Assembly: GCF_005886875.1 (NCBI RefSeq)
Contig: NZ_PNBY01000051.1
Coordinates: forward strand, 1 to 34,534
Origin: Pseudoalteromonas aurantia
Lineage (GTDB): Bacteria; Pseudomonadota; Gammaproteobacteria; Enterobacterales; Alteromonadaceae
Direction of reading: 5' to 3'
DNA length: 34,534 bases
This document shows, piece after piece, positions 27,041 to 34,534 of the stretch; within the stretch, counting starts at the first letter, position 1; every line of letters begins with the position of its first letter. A model generated the notes under the pieces. The model worked only from the letters and a program-made list of their open reading frames with translations. It was not told where the DNA came from and searched no databases. Position numbers and translations under genes: made by a program.

Positions 27041-27220
27041 ATGTTTTGCAAACAAATTTACGTACCATCCAATGATGATATTTTGCCCAATATCAAGGCA
27101 CTTTTATGCAGTAATAGCGGGCTATTACAAATGAAAGTAACGCCGAGAGTGAGAAAAATAGCTTTATTAGGCAAATTCGCTTACTCAGAGCTGAGGTTAA
27201 ATACAAAAATTCGCTTTTAA
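27041..27220 (+). CDS. Possible small protein (59 aa)
   Basis: A complete ATG-to-TAA frame follows an in-frame TGA, with a GAG-containing weak ribosome binding site. The product begins MFCKQIYVPSNDDILP and ends in a basic tail (KVTPRVRKIALLGKFAYSELRLNTKIRF). It contains no clear domain. An 8-bp perfect inverted repeat with a 2-base centre (27111-27128) lies inside it. It fills most of the gap between the AhpD-like and DUF454 genes. It could be real, a fragment of a lost gene, or chance. Confidence 0.3.
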   Translation: MFCKQIYVPSNDDILPNIKALLCSNSGLLQMKVTPRVRKIALLGKFAYSELRLNTKIRF

Positions 27221-27268
27221 TTGGCCCTGTGATAAGCTTAAAAAGAGCGGTATTACAGGGTCATAGGT

Positions 27269-27673
27269 ATGAAGAACAGTTTCAGTCGTATTTTCAACCG
27301 ATGTTTTTGGCTACATTTGATTGGCATTATTTTCGTTGCGCTGGGCTTTATTGGCATCGTGCTCCCTGTTATGCCCACAACCATTTTTTTTATTCTGGCA
27401 TTAGCCTGTTTTACCCGTTCATCACCTCGCTTTGCCAACTGGCTATTAATCCATCCTCGTTTTGGACCAAGTTTGCAAATGTGGCAACAACACCAAGTAG
27501 TGCCCCCCAAAGGTAAGTGGGGCGCAGGTATTGGCATGTCACTGGGTTTTATTGTTTTATGCTACAGCCAACCAGCAATCTGGGTGCTCGCACTCGTGGC
27601 AACTATCGAAGTTATGGTGCTGGCATATATACTTCGCAAACCATCATACCCGCCATCATCTGACGTCGTTTAA
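27269..27673 (+). CDS. DUF454 family inner-membrane protein (YbaN-like)
   Basis: The 134-aa membrane protein matches the DUF454/YbaN family: a first TM with GIIFVALGFIGIVLPVMPTTIFFILALACF, the motif RSSPRFANWLLIHPRFGP, a Trp/Lys-rich loop (VPPKGKWGAG) and two closing TMs (about 85-120). AGGGT lies upstream of the ATG. The function of the family is unknown. The C-terminal tail is short and polar. Confidence 0.9.
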   Translation: MKNSFSRIFNRCFWLHLIGIIFVALGFIGIVLPVMPTTIFFILALACFTRSSPRFANWLLIHPRFGPSLQMWQQHQVVPPKGKWGAGIGMSLGFIVLCYSQPAIWVLALVATIEVMVLAYILRKPSYPPSSDVV

Positions 27674-27701
27674 TCACTGCGCACACAACATTTTCACTGA
27701 G

Positions 27702-27803
27702 TCATACACAGCTAAACTGTGATAAATAATCGTTACAAACACCTCGAACAACCGGGCAATGAGGCATGGGGCAATCATTTTGGTGCACTTGCTTCATCAC
27801 CAT
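27702..27803 (-). CDS. Possible Cys-rich micropeptide (33 aa)
   Basis: In the 297-base gap between the DUF454 and chemoreceptor genes, the minus strand encodes MVMKQVHQNDCPMPHCPVV..., a 33-residue frame with four Cys (CPMPHC, then VC and SC). Closely spaced Cys and His could bind metal. The ribosome binding site is weak (GGGTAAG); an upstream GTG would add seven residues. No relative is known to me. The rest of this gap holds only the chemoreceptor terminator. Confidence 0.22.
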   Translation of the reverse strand: MVMKQVHQNDCPMPHCPVVRGVCNDYLSQFSCV

Positions 27804-27862
27804 ATGACTTACCCGTATTCTCACCCATCACTGTCACGTTTAACAATGTAACGTTTCACAAT

Positions 27863-27899
27863 TAAAAAAGCCTAACTAAAATATCATTCTAGTTAGGCT
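27863..27899 (-). terminator. Terminator of the chemoreceptor gene
   Basis: A perfect 10-bp stem (AGCCTAACTA / TAGTTAGGCT, 11-nt loop) is followed by six T on the minus strand, about 70 bases after the stop codon of the chemotaxis receptor gene. Confidence 0.85.
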
Positions 27900-27970
27900 C
27901 TGATCTGCAATCCTCACTTATTCATATAGCGCATTGCGTAGGCTTAATATGAAGAAGCGATGCTTAATGC

Positions 27971-29662
27971 TCAGGTCAAAAAACGGGCAAAGTTCGCATG
28001 TAAATCAACGACCCGTTGGGCTATGTTTTGATTAGCTTGTGATGTTTCACTCGCTCCTTCAGCTGTTTCACTGGCAAGGTCATTGATGTTGGTCACACTC
28101 TTATCAATATCGACCGCAACCACTGATTGCTCCTCTGTGGCTGTCGCGATTTGTGTGTTTAAGTCATTAATTAAGTCTATAGACTGAGCCGCTTCATCTA
28201 GTGTACTGCGTGTTTCTCTGCTTTTTCCTAAACAAGCACTGGCACTTTCGGTCCCTTTTGCCATGCTCACAACCACTTTATTGGCCTCTGTTTTTAAGCG
28301 AGCCAATAAGTCTTGAATATCAGCCGTTGAACCTTGTGTGCGGCTTGCAAGCGTTCTGACTTCATCAGCTACAACTGCAAACCCTCGTCCTGTTTCTCCC
28401 GCTCGAGCAGCCTCGATAGCAGCATTGAGTGCCAGTAAATTTGTTTGCTCAGAAATACTCTGAATCGACTCAAGTACCGTACTTATGTTATTGGTTTCTT
28501 CCACTAACGACGTAATATCACTTGACGCTTCGTTCATTTCCTCTACAAGATTTTCAATAATATTATTTGTTTCAGAAGCAATTGCTTTGCTTGATGCCAC
28601 CTTGTTTCGTACATTTTGTGTCGCTTCTGCTGCGTTCGCTGTACTTTTAGACATATCTTGTGTGGTTGTTGTCATTTGATAAATAGCCGAGGCCACCATC
28701 TCAGTTTGATCCTTTTGTGCAATCACATTTTGCTGAGTCTGACCAACAACATGAATGGCTAATTCTGATGACTCTCCAAGGCTCTTCACAATGTTATTAG
28801 TACTGGCAATGATATGGCGTAAGTTACCAATAAATTTATTAAACTCGTGTGCCATAATACCGGTTTCATCTCTGGCCGACTCATCTAACTTAACCGTTAA
28901 ATCACCGTCACCATTGGCCACGGCTTTCAACCTAACGATCAGTTCATTGATTGGCACCGTAATAGAGCGGCCAATCACAAACGAGATAAATAAAGCAAAC
29001 CCAACCGCCATCGCAGAAGTTACCGCAATCCATACAATTGCTGCTTGCTCATCATGCTCAGCTTGCAATGATGCTTCTTGGGTATAAGACTGAATGTCAT
29101 CCAGTAAAGCGATCAGTTCATTTTTCAAGTCATCTTCTTCTTGCTCCACCTTCACCACTTCGTCCATAACCTGTAAAAGCGGGCTATCAGCCAGCTTATC
29201 TAGCACACTCGTCATATGCGAATTCGCGCTGGCATAGTGCCCGTCTATGACCCGTAATTTTTTCGTTACTTTGGTAAACTCTTGTCTGGCAGAGTCTGAA
29301 TGTGCTTTTGTGATTGCCTCTGCAGCAAAAGACGTAGCAAATGAGAGCTCTTTTGTGATTTTTTCACTGAGCGCCGATATTTCACCCAACACAGTATTGA
29401 GCTTAGGCTCAAACTTTTGATTGCCCTGATCAAGGAGTGACTGATAGAGCAACGCACGCTCAAATAAAATCGCTTGCTCTAATTGATGTTCTGTGAGTTG
29501 TGTTAAGTATCGCGTGAGTGGAATATCTTCTTCAGCAATATCTATTAGCTCATCGCCTATTTTTGCCATTTGCACTAAAGACAACACACTCACAATGAGT
29601 AATAAACATAACTGCGCTATACCCATCGCATAAATACGGCTGCCAATACTTAATCTTTTCAT
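27971..29662 (-). CDS. Methyl-accepting chemotaxis protein
   Basis: The 563-aa receptor has TM1 (about 11-32), a helical periplasmic ligand domain (about 35-205; four-helix-bundle type, rich in Glu/Gln/Leu), TM2 (about 208-231), a HAMP domain (about 232-285; [27 protein letters not shown]) and a long cytoplasmic coiled coil. The tip sequence around residue 413 ([37 protein letters not shown]) binds CheA/CheW. There is no C-terminal NWETF-like CheR tether. The periplasmic ligand is unknown. The ATG has a poor ribosome binding site. Confidence 0.95.
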   Translation of the reverse strand: MKRLSIGSRIYAMGIAQLCLLLIVSVLSLVQMAKIGDELIDIAEEDIPLTRYLTQLTEHQLEQAILFERALLYQSLLDQGNQKFEPKLNTVLGEISALSEKITKELSFATSFAAEAITKAHSDSARQEFTKVTKKLRVIDGHYASANSHMTSVLDKLADSPLLQVMDEVVKVEQEEDDLKNELIALLDDIQSYTQEASLQAEHDEQAAIVWIAVTSAMAVGFALFISFVIGRSITVPINELIVRLKAVANGDGDLTVKLDESARDETGIMAHEFNKFIGNLRHIIASTNNIVKSLGESSELAIHVVGQTQQNVIAQKDQTEMVASAIYQMTTTTQDMSKSTANAAEATQNVRNKVASSKAIASETNNIIENLVEEMNEASSDITSLVEETNNISTVLESIQSISEQTNLLALNAAIEAARAGETGRGFAVVADEVRTLASRTQGSTADIQDLLARLKTEANKVVVSMAKGTESASACLGKSRETRSTLDEAAQSIDLINDLNTQIATATEEQSVVAVDIDKSVTNINDLASETAEGASETSQANQNIAQRVVDLHANFARFLT

Positions 29663-30081
29663 AAACTACACGACCAATTATTACTGTTGTGTAAACAGTG
29701 TAGTAACACAAAACACAAATCGCGATTTTTCTACTCAACTTTTTGTCGCAATACACCCCTCCATTTTATTCATCGACTGTTGCGTGTTAACGGCGAAAGA
29801 ACCCGTCGCTATCACTTCGCTAATGTATTTTATTTTCAGCGCAAAAGTAGTAACAAGGCACCTGCTTAAACATGGTAATTGCTCGTGTAAAGTGTGGTGT
29901 AAAAGCAAACATATGATGCCATTTTCACGACTCATTCTAAGCAACGCTCTGTAAATGAATTTTAAATACAGCTTTCGCATTCATTTTTAACATCAAGTTA
30001 TTTATATTTATTGCATCACGCTTGAGCATCAAACAACGATTGCCTACAATGGCGCATATTTTACTCACAAGAAGTTATGTT
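29663..30081. other. Divergent intergenic region (chemoreceptor / DUF3297)
   Basis: No convincing gene is seen in these 419 bases. An 81-codon minus-strand frame (29735-29980) and a 60-codon plus-strand frame (29687-29869) overlap each other and look like chance. It must hold the promoters of both flanking genes, but none stands out; no sigma-28 or sigma-54 match was found by eye. Confidence 0.5.
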
Positions 30082-30330
30082 ATGAACGACACTACATCAC
30101 AACCAGCACTACCAGATCGCCTTTCAATCAACCCACGCAGCCGTTTTCACGATGAAGCAGTGTTTAAGCACGATATAGGCATTAAAATTAATGGTAAAGA
30201 GCGCTTTGATGTTGAAGAGTACTGCATCAGTGAAGGCTGGATCAAAGTGGCTTCTCCTAAAGCGCTAGATCGTCGTGGCCAACCTCTACTATTAACAGTT
30301 AAAGGCACGGTTGAAGCGTTCTATCGTTAA
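30082..30330 (+). CDS. DUF3297 family protein
   Basis: The 82-aa soluble protein matches DUF3297 over its full length: LPDRLSINPRSRFHDEAVF, GIKINGKERFDVEEYCISEGWIKVA, LDRRGQPLLLTVKGTVEAFYR. The family is widespread in Proteobacteria and has no known function. The frame extends back to 30022. ATG 30082 (MNDTTSQPALPDRL) is chosen because it matches the family N-terminus and has AAGAAG about ten bases upstream. Confidence 0.9.
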   Translation: MNDTTSQPALPDRLSINPRSRFHDEAVFKHDIGIKINGKERFDVEEYCISEGWIKVASPKALDRRGQPLLLTVKGTVEAFYR

Positions 30331-30344
30331 TAACTGGCTCGCAC

Positions 30345-30382
30345 TTACTTGTGATCTGCACTCAATCGCACATCACAAGTAA
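30345..30382. repeat. Long inverted repeat after DUF3297
   Basis: Perfect 11-bp arms (TTACTTGTGAT and its complement) enclose 16 bases that can pair further at TGC/GCA. There is no T-tract. It lies 15 bases after the DUF3297 stop, between that core gene and the conflict operon, and may act as a weak terminator or a protein-binding site. Confidence 0.45.
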
Positions 30383-30387
30383 CTTAC

Positions 30388-30460
30388 CTAGCTTAAGCTA
30401 GCAGCGAATAACTTCTTAAGCTGTGATTAAAAATCCAAGCTATATATACTGAGTTAAGCT
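30388..30460. repeat. Three TTAAGCT repeats
   Basis: TTAAGCT occurs at 30393-30399 (inside a 12-14 bp palindrome CTAGCTTAAGCTAG), 30416-30422 and 30454-30460. The copies lie in the 168-base gap between DUF3297 and the DUF4231 gene. Their spacing is irregular (23 and 38 bases). They could be a binding-site cluster or debris at an island boundary. Confidence 0.3.
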
Positions 30461-30498
30461 AAGTTAAAGGCCACCAGCCTATTATCCTTTCTCGTATT

Positions 30499-30930
30499 TT
30501 ATCGTTTTTCTTTGCCTGTATTGCGGTTTCGCGCCTGCCATTGAGTATTTTCTTGCGATAGGATCCCTTCCACCTTTTTTACAAACTGACAAAATGCCTC
30601 TTCTTCTTTGCAATCATCACAACGGCTTAAGAATACATATTTTTCATGTTTGAGTGCCTCACATTGCGCACGGTAGCTGACCCAATTTTCCTGATATTTT
30701 TTTAAGCTGATCAAGCCAGCACAAATGCCGATCAGTACCCCAAGGCCGCCCACAATCACTTTGCCTATGGTGGTATCTCCCCACATACCAGTAATAAAAG
30801 GGATCGCCGCAGCACTTACCATTTCGATTACTCGACAGCGGTTAAACGCCCGTTGGTTTTTCATACTCGCGTTATCAAACCAGGTAATTTGCTCATTAAC
30901 GCGATCTGTTAAATAGGTGTCTTTATCCAT
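30499..30930 (-). CDS. DUF4231 / SLATT-type two-TM protein
   Basis: The 143-aa protein follows the DUF4231 pattern: an N-terminal helix (YLTDRVNEQITWFDNASMKNQRAFNRCRVIE), TM1 (about 34-50), TM2 (about 55-75) and a cytoplasmic helix with LKKYQENWVSYRAQCEALKHEKYVFLSRC, then a region ending VKKVEGILSQENTQW. SLATT-group proteins are predicted membrane (pore-forming) effectors or partners in bacterial conflict systems, often beside SLOG, SMODS or TIR genes. It starts 18 bases after the stop of the LRR-Roc-TIR gene, with AAGGC upstream of the ATG, so the two are one operon. Pore formation here is an inference. Confidence 0.85.
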   Translation of the reverse strand: MDKDTYLTDRVNEQITWFDNASMKNQRAFNRCRVIEMVSAAAIPFITGMWGDTTIGKVIVGGLGVLIGICAGLISLKKYQENWVSYRAQCEALKHEKYVFLSRCDDCKEEEAFCQFVKKVEGILSQENTQWQARNRNTGKEKR

Positions 30931-30948
30931 GGTATTTATTGCCTTGTT

Positions 30949-33900
30949 TTACTTTGTATTGGTCGATAATGTGCGCAGCTGTTGAGTAACTTGCGTCCAT
31001 GCATCTTCAGGGTATTGCCAACGATTAAGCGGTTTTAAACGCTGCGCCTCTTCATCCTGCGGAAAAAATTGATATTTCCCCATTACCACAGGAGTTGCGG
31101 CTGTTTTCTGCGTACCCTCAGCCTCTTTTTTATTCCCCATACCTTGCTTTTCCTTGAGCTGTGTACGCACGTCAGTAGGCATAATTTGCCAGTCTTGATA
31201 ATCGCAGTTGCTCAATAATATCGGGAAGATTTTAGCCTGACTGCGCGCCATATTTTTCAGGGCCAGCGGCATTTCAACGCTATGGACATAACTTGAAGCA
31301 ATAAAGCTCTGACTGACCAACATAATGATCACATCCGCGTCATCGAGCGCCGTCACTATGGTGTCATGCCAGTCATCGCCGGTGTTGATCATACCATCTT
31401 GCCAAAGCTCAATAATGCCATCACGCTCTAAATTGATCAGGTACTGCTGTAGCTCACGGCGTGAGGCTATATCATCATGAGAATAAGAAACAAATACTTT
31501 TAACATCGCACTTGGCCTCCTATGGGTAAAAGGTTTAAATGGTGCCAGCGACAACCACTGTTTTTTATTCGATGGCGCTCTAACCGGCGTTATTAGCTCA
31601 CACGGTAAACGGGTTTCTTTATTAATTTTCGACAAAGCCAAGGCGTTAATATAATGGCGTTCATCAACCGACACCCACAACCCTTGTGGTGGTGTAACAT
31701 AAATGCGCTCTAAGGCTTTTAAGTGCTCAACTGCATGCGCGACGGTGTCATCACTTTTTTCAAAAGAGTGAGGTAAGGCTTTTTCTGTTGGTTTTTTATC
31801 TTTCATTGCGGCCAAAGTATCTTCGTACTTAGTCGCTGATTTTTCAGCTGAACCATGTGATAAAGCCGCAAAGTACTGTTCAAACTCACCAACGTGCTGC
31901 AAAGGCTGCCCGTCGTTGTATAAACTCATGATCACATAATAAACATACCGACTGTGGGCCGCCCTTATGTACTCATCACTGTTGTTAATAAAGACTTTAA
32001 TTTGCAGTTGCTCGGTAAAAATAAGCTTAATAAGTACTTGGCTGGCTTGGCTTTTCCCGCCTTGCTCCGTCACCCCTAAGGTAAATAACAGTTGATCACG
32101 CCAAAACTTTTTATAGTTGGGTAAATTACCAAAGTGACAAATTAACTGGTTGATCAGGCCCAGCGGTAAATATGCTTTAAACCACAACCCAAACGCAAAA
32201 TCACGCTGTACACCAAATGTGAGTAAATGATAATCATGCTGAGTGTCGTCGGTCAAAGGCAAGTAATTAGGGACTATGTACTCACCGGCTTGGTCGCCAT
32301 AATCATGCTTAAATATCACTTGCTCTTTTTCAAGTACACTAATGATATCTTGATCAATATTACGCAGCGCTTGAGCGGGGATCACTCCTTTATATTCCCC
32401 CAGCGTGGCTTTGCTTAACACCTTTGTGTGTACATAATAAGCAAAAGACATAGGATGCAACCAGACTTTCTCAGCATTAACACTGGGGTAATACAACACC
32501 ATACCTTGTGCATGCAACTGACTTAATTCTGTTTTTAAATGGGTAAGCTGCTGAGCTAAATCACTCACCGAAGGATTATACAGGGCTACCAACTCCCCCA
32601 CGGCTTTTGCCTGCCAATGACGTTTAACACTTTTTTTATGCTCGCTAAAAATCATCTTTAAAAACTTCTCGTACCACAGCGCGGCTGCAACGGTTTTTTG
32701 CGTTTGGCTAATTAACGTATCAAGTTGTGCCTGAAAATACTGTAAACTGGCTGAAAATAACGGGGTGTCTTGCGCTGAGTCTAAACTGACAATATGCTGA
32801 TTAAGGACATAGGGGTTATCACAAGGGCGTAAGTTTGCCTCTTCATCAGCGTGAGTTTGTATCAGTAATAGTGGGGCAGCCGGCTCCGCATTGGCTTCTT
32901 TTTTCGCGTCACCGGTAGGCGGTGCATTAAAAGGGGCCGCGTCTATCGGTGAGGTTAATTGTGCTGTGCTGATAGTACGCTCGCTCGATAGTGCATTATA
33001 ATGTTGCCAATACCCCAACCAGTAGTCTCGGTTAAAATGACGGCTCATCACTTTTTCACTGTCTTTTTCAACCTTATTGCAGTCTGACTGTGGGTGCCAT
33101 AATAGACACGTCAACGCATGTTGACTCATAAAAACCCGATATATGCCATGGTAATAATCTTGGCCACCAAAATCATAAATGAGCGCATCAGGCAAAGCCG
33201 ACGCTTTATGGGTCGCCTTGCGCGCCCTCACATCAGCCTGTTTTTTATACGGCTTTATTTGCAAAATATGGGTTGAGTCACCATTATGCGCTAAAGTGCC
33301 TTGGGTTAAATAATGTGCCAAGCTACTTTTACCCGCTGCATGGTTACCCAGTAGCAATACTTTGCTGGGCAGCACAATATACTTGCCATGACTGTCATCT
33401 ATGCGAAACAGTAAATTTCGCAGCACACTGCGTGAATCCATACCATCTTCTAATTTAATGCCATAGTGACTAGCAAAAGGGTTACTGTACAACTGTAATT
33501 CTTCAAGCGTGGGGCACTCAAGTAATGTCTGTAGCTGCACAACATTCACCAATGCATTGTACTGCAACAATACTGTATTTAACTGTGAGAGCGTATGCAA
33601 AGGGGTAATATCTGTAATACTATTATTATCTAAGTCGATGTATTCTAACTTGTGTAATGCAGGCACAAACCCAATATCATCTAACGCTACCCCGTCAAGT
33701 CGCAACCAGGTTAGGTTTGTTAATGTTGCCACTGATTCAATATTGCCAATACGAGCGCAATTCATCAAGTTAAGCTGGGTTAATTGAGTCAGCCCTGTAA
33801 TGCCTGTAAGGCTCGTCAATGACTCGCAATCACTTACATCTAATTGGTTCAACTGAGTCAACTTAGCTATAGCATCAAGGCTCGTTAATGACTGGCATTC

Positions 33901-34534
33901 ATTTAAGTCTAGTTCACGTAACTTAGTCAAACCCATCAATCCTTTCAGGTTCACTAGTAATTTATTGCCACTCAAATCCAATTTCGTCAACTGAGTCAAC
34001 TTCGCCAATACATCGAGGCCCGCAAATAACCGGCAATTGCTTAAGTCCAATTGAGTTAACCTAATCAGCTCTCTTAATGAATCAAAGTTAGTTACTGACT
34101 CACAGAAACTTAAATCCAGCTTTTCCAATTGCGTCAAGCTCGACAAGGCGTCAAGATTTGTAACTGATTCACAGAAACTTAAATCCAACTCTATCAAATG
34201 GGTCAAGTTCGACAAAGCATCAAGGTTACTTACTGACTCACAGAGACTTAAATCCAGTTTTTCCAATTGCGTCAAGCTCGACAAGGCATCAAGACTTGTT
34301 ACTGCCCTACAGGAGTGTAAATCCAATAGGGTTAACTGGTGCAACCCTGCTAAAGCATCTAGATTCGTTAATGACCGGTTCCCTCGCAAGCGTAAGTGAG
34401 CTAACTGAGTCAACTCTCCTATGGCATCAAGATTGATTGTTGACCTGCAACCACTTAAATCCAATTGTGTTAAGTTCGTCAGTCCCGCTACGGCATCAAG
34501 GTTTACTATTGACATACAACCACTTAAGTCCAAT
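30949..34534 (-). CDS. LRR-Roc-COR-TIR protein (Roco family), 5' end cut by the window
   Basis: At least 1194 residues are visible; the true start lies beyond the right edge, because the sequence begins inside a repeat. Numbering is from the visible TTG at 34533. Residues 1 to about 350 are leucine-rich repeats, mostly 23 residues each (LDLSxCxSxTxLDALxxLTQLxx). A Roc GTPase follows with P-loop GNHAAGKSS (396-404), G3 DFGGQ (454-458) and a G4-like THAD (560-563). Then comes a COR-like region (about 600-900; WLHPMSFAYYVHT). A linker leads to a TIR domain from 1010: FVSYSHDD, WQDGMINTGDDWHDTI, DADVIIMLVSQSF, and Glu1087 at the TIR NADase catalytic position (ASSYVHSVEM). The LRR array is the likely sensor, Roc the switch and TIR the effector. 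The immune function is inferred. It is the first visible gene of an operon with the DUF4231 gene. Confidence 0.9.
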   Translation of the reverse strand, partial: LDLSGCMSIVNLDAVAGLTNLTQLDLSGCRSTINLDAIGELTQLAHLRLRGNRSLTNLDALAGLHQLTLLDLHSCRAVTSLDALSSLTQLEKLDLSLCESVSNLDALSNLTHLIELDLSFCESVTNLDALSSLTQLEKLDLSFCESVTNFDSLRELIRLTQLDLSNCRLFAGLDVLAKLTQLTKLDLSGNKLLVNLKGLMGLTKLRELDLNECQSLTSLDAIAKLTQLNQLDVSDCESLTSLTGITGLTQLTQLNLMNCARIGNIESVATLTNLTWLRLDGVALDDIGFVPALHKLEYIDLDNNSITDITPLHTLSQLNTVLLQYNALVNVVQLQTLLECPTLEELQLYSNPFASHYGIKLEDGMDSRSVLRNLLFRIDDSHGKYIVLPSKVLLLGNHAAGKSSLAHYLTQGTLAHNGDSTHILQIKPYKKQADVRARKATHKASALPDALIYDFGGQDYYHGIYRVFMSQHALTCLLWHPQSDCNKVEKDSEKVMSRHFNRDYWLGYWQHYNALSSERTISTAQLTSPIDAAPFNAPPTGDAKKEANAEPAAPLLLIQTHADEEANLRPCDNPYVLNQHIVSLDSAQDTPLFSASLQYFQAQLDTLISQTQKTVAAALWYEKFLKMIFSEHKKSVKRHWQAKAVGELVALYNPSVSDLAQQLTHLKTELSQLHAQGMVLYYPSVNAEKVWLHPMSFAYYVHTKVLSKATLGEYKGVIPAQALRNIDQDIISVLEKEQVIFKHDYGDQAGEYIVPNYLPLTDDTQHDYHLLTFGVQRDFAFGLWFKAYLPLGLINQLICHFGNLPNYKKFWRDQLLFTLGVTEQGGKSQASQVLIKLIFTEQLQIKVFINNSDEYIRAAHSRYVYYVIMSLYNDGQPLQHVGEFEQYFAALSHGSAEKSATKYEDTLAAMKDKKPTEKALPHSFEKSDDTVAHAVEHLKALERIYVTPPQGLWVSVDERHYINALALSKINKETRLPCELITPVRAPSNKKQWLSLAPFKPFTHRRPSAMLKVFVSYSHDDIASRRELQQYLINLERDGIIELWQDGMINTGDDWHDTIVTALDDADVIIMLVSQSFIASSYVHSVEMPLALKNMARSQAKIFPILLSNCDYQDWQIMPTDVRTQLKEKQGMGNKKEAEGTQKTAATPVVMGKYQFFPQDEEAQRLKPLNRWQYPEDAWTQVTQQLRTLSTNTK
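33650..34534 (-). repeat. Tandem 69-bp LRR-coding repeats
   Basis: About twelve units of 69 bases encode 23-residue leucine-rich repeats and are followed by shorter, diverged units. Some are almost identical in DNA: the 29 bases 34121-34149 recur exactly at 34259-34287, an offset of 138 bases (two units). This shows recent duplication or gene conversion within the array. The array runs off the window edge. Confidence 0.85.

Noticed and set aside
27229..27537. Plus- and minus-strand frames overlapping the DUF454 gene
   Set aside because: Both are shadows of the clearly recognisable DUF454 coding frame at 27269-27673.
29735..29980. 81-codon minus-strand frame upstream of the chemoreceptor
   Set aside because: No ribosome binding site, no recognisable domain, overlaps another chance frame, and lies where promoters should be.
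33650..34534. Regular 69-bp repeats that might be read as a CRISPR or satellite array
   Set aside because: The units are a multiple of three, stay in one long frame and encode leucine-rich repeats; there are no unique spacers.

Overview
The window looks like chromosomal DNA of a marine gammaproteobacterium of the Alteromonadales, most likely Pseudoalteromonas or a close relative. This rests on moderately AT-rich sequence and on the gene mix: RbgA, YaeQ, Dps, oligopeptidase B, a secreted trypsin-like protease with PKD and PPC domains, a DUF3297 protein, and paired RND and MacB-like exporters. I see no rRNA, tRNA, CRISPR array or complete insertion sequence. The genus is inferred, not proven.

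Layout. 1-410: two short terminators flank a 269-bp element with 18-bp terminal inverted repeats (MITE-like). 433-6660: housekeeping and stress genes (rbgA on minus; yaeQ, a small alpha/beta hydrolase and dps on plus; a STAS-like protein, oligopeptidase B and an unknown protein on minus). 6763-11125: an RND efflux pair (adaptor and permease) ending in a strong terminator. 11305-15837: a MacB-like ABC exporter operon (adaptor, ATPase, FtsX-type permease). It is preceded by a sigma-54-type -24/-12 promoter and a 15-bp-arm palindrome. 16201-20749: a PQ-loop membrane protein, a transglutaminase-like TPR lipoprotein, a secreted serine protease and a decayed gene. 20842-23784: a small membrane protein behind a Fur-box promoter, then an NtrC-type sigma-54 regulator and its histidine kinase. 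That pair is the obvious candidate to drive the ABC operon about 6 kb away. 23803-27673: hexose-6-phosphate mutarotase, a porin, an AhpD-like gene broken by one stop codon, and a DUF454 protein. 27863-30330: a chemoreceptor and DUF3297.

The right end (30499-34534) is the most exciting part. It holds a two-gene operon on the minus strand. The first gene, cut by the window edge, encodes leucine-rich repeats, a Roc GTPase, a COR-like linker and a C-terminal TIR domain. The second follows 18 bases later and encodes a DUF4231/SLATT-type two-TM protein. The architecture (repeat sensor, GTPase switch, TIR effector, candidate membrane effector) resembles an NLR-like anti-phage or self/non-self conflict system. 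That function is inferred from domains only. The repeat array contains nearly identical DNA units, a sign of recent expansion.

Small things that are easy to miss include three candidate short genes (48, 59 and 33 aa), a hairpin that would cover the ribosome binding site of the NtrC-type regulator, a single nonsense codon in the AhpD-like gene, and two in-frame stops in a degenerate surface-protein gene.
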